Assembly: GCA_003558125.1 (NCBI GenBank)
Contig: PWMQ01000072.1
Location: 1 to 64,000, forward strand
Source of the DNA: Natronospira sp.
Lineage (GTDB): Bacteria; Pseudomonadota; Gammaproteobacteria; Natronospirales; Natronospiraceae
Length of the DNA stretch: 64,000 nucleotides
Direction of reading: 5' to 3'
The notes beneath the pieces are model-generated. The model saw only the letters and a program-made list of their open reading frames with translations. It was not told where the DNA came from and searched no databases. Both the position numbers and the translations under genes were made by a program. Positions 61,688 to 64,000 of this stretch are shown piece after piece (positions within the stretch are counted from its first letter, which is position 1; each line of letters starts with the position of its first letter).

Positions 61688-62421
61688 TGCGTCTTGCAGT
61701 CATGCTGGTGCTGCTTCTGTTTCCCGGTGCCGTCATGGGAACGCCAGGCTTGCCGGCAGTGACCGTGGAAACGGGGGAGGATGGCAGCCAGACTTATTCT
61801 GTGACCTTGCAGATTCTGGTGCTGATGACCGCTCTGACGGTCTTGCCGGCGCTGGTTCTGATGATGACCTCCTTTACGCGCATCGTTATTGTTCTTGCCA
61901 TTCTTCGCCAGGCCATGGGCACGCCACAGACACCGCCAAACCAGGTTTTGATTGGGTTGGCCCTCTTTTTGACTTTCTTTATCATGGCGCCTGTTATCGA
62001 TCAGGCCTATTCGGATGGGGTGCGGCCGTATCTGGATGGCGAGCTAGCGGCCGAGGCAGCTGTCGAGGCAACCGTTGAACCGGTCCGTGAATTCATGATG
62101 GGGCAGGTTCGTGAAAACGATATTGCTACCTTTGCCCGCATGGGGGGGCATGAGAGCTTCAATGGGCCAGAAGATGTTCCCCTTTCGGTTCTGATTCCTG
62201 CATTTATTACCAGCGAATTAAAGACTGCCTTCATTATCGGTTTTCTTCTGTATATTCCGTTTGTGATCATTGATTTGGTAGTGGCCAGCACCCTGATGTC
62301 CATGGGTATGCTGATGTTATCACCCATGCTCGTTTCCCTGCCATTCAAGATCATGTTGTTTGTGCTGGTTGATGGATGGTCCCTTGTCGTGGGGACCCTC
62401 GCCTCCAGCTTCTTTGTTTAG
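61684..62421 (+). CDS. fliP: Flagellar export gate protein FliP
   Basis: The 245-residue core of the type III export gate. A cleavable signal (MMRLAVMLVLLLFPGAVMG) is followed by four membrane segments. Landmarks are MMTSFTRIVIVLAILRQAMGTPQTPPNQVLIGLALFLTFF, VLIPAFITSELKTAFIIGFLLYIPFVIIDLVVAS and SMGMLMLSPMLVSLPFKIMLFVLVDGW. The sequence is strongly conserved. Confidence 0.98.
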   Translation: MMRLAVMLVLLLFPGAVMGTPGLPAVTVETGEDGSQTYSVTLQILVLMTALTVLPALVLMMTSFTRIVIVLAILRQAMGTPQTPPNQVLIGLALFLTFFIMAPVIDQAYSDGVRPYLDGELAAEAAVEATVEPVREFMMGQVRENDIATFARMGGHESFNGPEDVPLSVLIPAFITSELKTAFIIGFLLYIPFVIIDLVVASTLMSMGMLMLSPMLVSLPFKIMLFVLVDGWSLVVGTLASSFFV

Positions 62422-62445
62422 CACCGAAAGACGAGGGGCGCTGTC

Positions 62446-62721
62446 ATGAGTCCAGAATTAGCAGTCACCATTGGTCAGGAAGCTTTGAAAGTGACCGCTA
62501 TGATCGCGGCGCCCATGTTGGTTTCTGCCTTGGCGATGGGCCTGTTGGTCGGTATGTTCCAGGCTGCTACCCAGATCAATGAGATGACTCTCAGCTTTAT
62601 CCCCAAGCTGCTCGTGCTGGTTCTGTCTCTCGGTGTGTTCAGTTCCTGGATGCTGTCCACCATCATGGATTTTACGATCCGCCTGATTCGCAGTATTCCC
62701 CTGATTCTGGGCGGCGGTTGA
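62446..62721 (+). CDS. fliQ: Flagellar export gate protein FliQ
   Basis: A 91-residue two-helix membrane protein of the FliPQR gate. AMIAAPMLVSALAMGLLVGMFQAATQINEMTLSFIPKLLVLVL is the FliQ signature, including the QATQINE/MTLSFIPK loop. Length is standard (about 89). It starts 24 bases after fliP. Confidence 0.97.
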   Translation: MSPELAVTIGQEALKVTAMIAAPMLVSALAMGLLVGMFQAATQINEMTLSFIPKLLVLVLSLGVFSSWMLSTIMDFTIRLIRSIPLILGGG

Positions 62722-62731
62722 GGACGCGCTC

Positions 62732-63511
62732 ATGCTGAGCTTCACCGCGGCAGAGATCGGTGGGCTGTTGGGGCAATACTTCTGGCCCTTCTGTCGCGTG
62801 GCGGGAATGATCATGGTGGCGCCGGTTTTTGCCACTGCCTTTATTCCCGTACAGATAAGGGTTCTGCTTGCCGTCGCTCTGACTGCAGCCATTGTTCCCA
62901 TTTTAGAGCCTGCCCCGGCTGTGGAGGTGCTGAGTTTTCAGGGGCTGGTGATAACCCTGCAGCAGGTTCTGATCGGGGTGACCATCGGGTTTCTCGTGCA
63001 AATGGTCTTCGACGCGGTTGTTATATCGGGTCAGATCATCGCCATGAGCATGGGTTTGGGTTTCGCCTTCATGGTGGATGCCCAGCGAGGCGTTTCCGTT
63101 CCCATCGTCGGTCAGTTTCTTCTGATCATGGCAACTTTGCTTTATCTGACCATGGATGGACACCTCATTCTGATCGAAGTCCTGGTCAATAGCTTCAATA
63201 GCATGCCGGTGGGTCAGGCTGGGTTGGTCAGGGATGATATGTGGTCGGTGGTGATGTTTGGGGCAGAGATGTTCAAGGGGGCGGTTCAGATTGCATTGCC
63301 GGCTGTTGTCGCCCTTCAGACAGTGTTGATTGCCTTCGGTGTCATGAGTCGGGTTGCACCGACAATGAACCTGTTCGCGGTTGGTTTTCCCGCCGCAATG
63401 ACGCTGGGCTTCCTGATCCTGATGGTCACGCTTCCCCATATGCAGCCCGCCCTGTTCGGGCTGCTCCAGTCGGCTTTTACCACTGGGCGGGACATCGTCG
63501 GGATAAGTTGA
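62732..63511 (+). CDS. fliR: Flagellar export gate protein FliR
   Basis: The 259-residue membrane protein completes the FliPQR gate. There are about six membrane segments; FCRVAGMIMVAPVFATAFIPVQIRVLLAVALTAAIVP, the GFLVQMVFDAVVISGQIIAMSMGLGFAFMVDAQRGVSVPIV stretch and a late GVMSRVAPTMNLFAVGFPAAMTLGF are characteristic. It precedes flhB by 26 bases. Confidence 0.97.
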   Translation: MLSFTAAEIGGLLGQYFWPFCRVAGMIMVAPVFATAFIPVQIRVLLAVALTAAIVPILEPAPAVEVLSFQGLVITLQQVLIGVTIGFLVQMVFDAVVISGQIIAMSMGLGFAFMVDAQRGVSVPIVGQFLLIMATLLYLTMDGHLILIEVLVNSFNSMPVGQAGLVRDDMWSVVMFGAEMFKGAVQIALPAVVALQTVLIAFGVMSRVAPTMNLFAVGFPAAMTLGFLILMVTLPHMQPALFGLLQSAFTTGRDIVGIS

Positions 63512-63537
63512 TTCCCTGGACGTGATGAGGTGTAGAT

Positions 63538-64000
63538 ATGGCAGACCAGGGTGAATCCAGTCAGGAAAAAACAGAACAGCCCACACCCAAACGGTTGCAG
63601 GACGCCAAGAAGAAGGGCCAGGTTCCTCGGTCACGGGAACTGAGCGCCATGCTGGTGATGATCACCGGCGCTGTTTTCCTGCTCGCCTATGGCGGCACCA
63701 TGATCAGTGGTGTCGTGGATATTCTTCGTGGCAGTCTTCAAGTGGATCGGGAGGTGATCCTGAACCCGGGGGATATATCCAATTATTTCCGTCTGGCTGT
63801 GGTGGAGGGTGTGCAGGTGGTGCTCCCCATCATGGTGGTTCTGTTTGTGGCTGCAGCCGCGGCCCCCACCCTGATTGGTGGTTGGTCCTTCAGTCTTCAG
63901 GCGATCCAGCCCAAGTTGAGCAAGCTCAACCCTGTCAGTGGTTTTAAAAGGATCTTTGGTGCCAAGGCGGTTATTGAGCTCCTCAAGGCCATCGGCAAGT
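63538..64000 (+). CDS. flhB: Flagellar export switch protein FlhB (partial)
   Basis: The N-terminal 154 codons are present; the gene runs off the window end. The start ADQGESSQEKTEQPTPKRL with QDAKKKGQVPRSRELSAM is the FlhB landmark. Two membrane segments follow (MLVMITGAVFLLAYGGTM; VLPIMVVLFVAAAAAPTLIGG), with the FSLQAIQPKLSKLNPVSGFKRIFG region before the cut. The autocleaving NPTH motif would lie outside the window. Confidence 0.97.
   Translation, partial: MADQGESSQEKTEQPTPKRLQDAKKKGQVPRSRELSAMLVMITGAVFLLAYGGTMISGVVDILRGSLQVDREVILNPGDISNYFRLAVVEGVQVVLPIMVVLFVAAAAAPTLIGGWSFSLQAIQPKLSKLNPVSGFKRIFGAKAVIELLKAIGK

Overview
The window is a single high-GC chromosomal segment of a motile, Gram-negative gammaproteobacterium. 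The evidence is the yebC-ruvCAB-ybgC-tolQRAB-pal-cpoB-queE-queC order, a RelA with a degenerate HD domain, an outer-membrane protein set, and a Pseudomonas/Vibrio-style polar flagellar regulon (FleQ/FlrA, FlrBC, sigma-54 and sigma-28 promoters). Exported proteins are acidic and almost free of lysine, which suggests a halophilic or haloalkaliphilic member of the Ectothiorhodospiraceae/Chromatiales area. That placement is inference; I cannot name a species. I see no rRNA, CRISPR array, transposase, integrase or plasmid/phage gene.

Layout. 1-2.6 kb: a minus-strand pair (small acidic protein, outer-membrane barrel candidate), then yjbQ, a hot-dog thioesterase and a GNAT acetyltransferase. 2.6-3.7 kb: tRNA-Ala(CGC) and tRNA-Arg(CCT) with a REP-type inverted pair and a partial copy of the tRNA-Arg 3' end. 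3.7-9.4 kb: the 2-oxoglutarate dehydrogenase complex sucA-sucB-lpd. 9.5-14.5 kb: polysaccharide deacetylase lipoprotein, Bax-like glucosaminidase, relA, and a YfaZ-like protein. 14.5-24.2 kb: yebC, the Holliday-junction genes ruvCAB, the Tol-Pal envelope system and two queuosine genes, mostly with overlapping start/stop codons. 24.2-25.4 kb: tRNA-Lys and a tandem pair of small secreted cysteine-conserved paralogs.

25.5-64 kb is one large flagellar locus. A minus-strand block flgA-flgM-flgN-ycgR-HDOD/EAL faces the plus-strand flgBCDEFGHIJKL. Then come fliC, flaG, fliD, fliS, fliT and a PilZ-like gene; a reverse-strand TPR-sulfotransferase; the regulators flrA(fleQ), flrB and flrC; fliEFGHIJK; and fliLMNOPQR with flhB running off the end. 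Sequence-level promoters fit a tiered cascade: GG-N10-GC sigma-54 elements precede flgA, flgB, flgG, flrB and fliL, and sigma-28 elements precede flgM and fliC. FlgM would hold sigma-28 until the hook is complete. Several c-di-GMP-type proteins (YcgR, a PilZ-like protein, a degenerate EAL-HDOD protein) are embedded in the locus.

Most of the window is conserved core genome. The least explained parts are the TPR-sulfotransferase inserted in AT-richer DNA between the filament genes and the master regulator, the tandem secreted pair at 24.4-25.3 kb, the near absence of lysine in FliC, FliD and TolB, and the histone-like lysine tail on SucA.
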